A stretch of DNA of 64,000 bases, from assembly GCF_001570485.1 (NCBI RefSeq), contig NZ_BCTA01000027.1:1-64000 (forward strand), read 5' to 3'. Of the stretch, positions 63,728-64,000 are shown in pieces (the first letter of the stretch is position 1; each line of letters begins with the position of its first letter). This DNA comes from Mycolicibacterium novocastrense. Its GTDB lineage: Bacteria > Actinomycetota > Actinomycetes > Mycobacteriales > Mycobacteriaceae. The notes below the pieces were generated by a model that saw only the letters and a list, made by a program, of their open reading frames with translations, made no database searches and was not told where the DNA came from. A program made the position numbers and the translations under genes.

Positions 63728-64000
63728 GTGCCGTTGGTCACCGCGCACCGGTCGGGCCTCGTCGACCAGGTCATCGAGCAGTTGCGGGACACGGTCGCGC
63801 GGGGGGAATGGCCGGTGGGACTGCGCATTCCCAACGAGACGGTCCTGGTGGCGTCGCTCGGGGTGGGCCGCAACACCGTGCGCGAGGCGGTCCGGGCTCT
63901 GGCCCACGCCGGCATCCTCGAGGTACGACAGGGCGACGGCACCTATGTCCGGGCCACCAGCGAGGTGTCGGGTGCGCTGCGCCGGCTCTGCGGCGCCGAG
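63728..64000 (+). CDS. GntR-family regulator, FadR subfamily (partial)
   Basis: From GTG 63728, with AAAGGATG upstream, the first 91 residues show a GntR winged helix (GLRIPNETVLVASLGVGRNTVREAVRALAHAGIL in outline) and a QGDGTYVRAT wing. The ligand domain lies past the window edge. It is divergent from the CynX-type MFS gene. Confidence 0.9.
   Translation, partial: MPLVTAHRSGLVDQVIEQLRDTVARGEWPVGLRIPNETVLVASLGVGRNTVREAVRALAHAGILEVRQGDGTYVRATSEVSGALRRLCGAE

Overview
The window looks like chromosomal DNA of a rapidly growing mycobacterium (Mycobacterium/Mycolicibacterium). It is GC-rich, with many GTG starts and short intergenic gaps. The first 29 kb follow the gene order of M. tuberculosis Rv0036c-Rv0058: TIGR03084 protein, MFS, AlgH, membrane protein, Mtc28-like, leuS, MarR, GntR, LLM reductase, alpha/beta hydrolase, ino1, PadR, DUF1707 protein, DUF5318, ponA1, GT87, rpsF-ssb-rpsR-rplI, dnaB. 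Departures from that order include a glucosylglycerate hydrolase (known from non-tuberculous mycobacteria), a glutamine-type ABC transporter between marR and gntR, and a hydrolase-cyclase fusion next to rpsF. Family names and comparisons with known proteins rest on recognition from memory; no search was run.

Layout. (1) 1-29.4 kb is the conserved core: envelope genes (ponA1 with a GT87 membrane protein), inositol synthesis (padR-ino1), translation (leuS, S6, S18, L9) and replication (ssb, dnaB). It carries two families of dispersed intergenic inverted repeats, a palindrome in front of padR-ino1, and an exact match to the mycobacterial LexA/SOS box in front of dnaB. (2) 29.4-38.2 kb is an accessory, partly decayed stretch. 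Just downstream of an intact, intein-less dnaB lies a relic of a second, intein-bearing dnaB allele: extein debris, a full-length splicing-dead intein ORF with LAGLIDADG-type motifs, and more extein debris in the same frame. Then follow DUF3297, an SDR, a frameshifted methyltransferase, arr (rifamycin ADP-ribosyltransferase), DUF4262, two secreted envelope proteins and a deleted LLM oxidoreductase. (3) 38.4-46.4 kb holds a TetR regulator, the atypical type II topoisomerase pair TopoN/TopoM, an IS110-family element with a probable bridge-RNA region, and a DUF2786 protein. (4) 46.5-58.8 kb holds small regulator-effector modules: MpaB-like oxygenase, ArsR/SRPBCC, a putative metalloid-response group (Cys-tailed ECF sigma factor, Cys-tailed flavoprotein, MFS exporter, ArsR fragment), an SDR, and an FMO/TetR/hydrolase operon. 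(5) 58.8-64 kb holds a vapBC module lying in the stump of an antiporter gene, then surE, a PfkB kinase, TenA, a CynX-type MFS and the start of a GntR gene.

The observations most worth a second look are the dnaB intein graveyard (29.5-31.0 kb), the Cys-tailed sigma/flavoprotein/MFS group (48.75-52.7 kb), the IS110 noncoding region (44.86-45.06 kb), and the regulatory palindromes before dnaB, padR, the ArsR gene, the FMO operon and vapB. No tRNA, rRNA or CRISPR array was seen.
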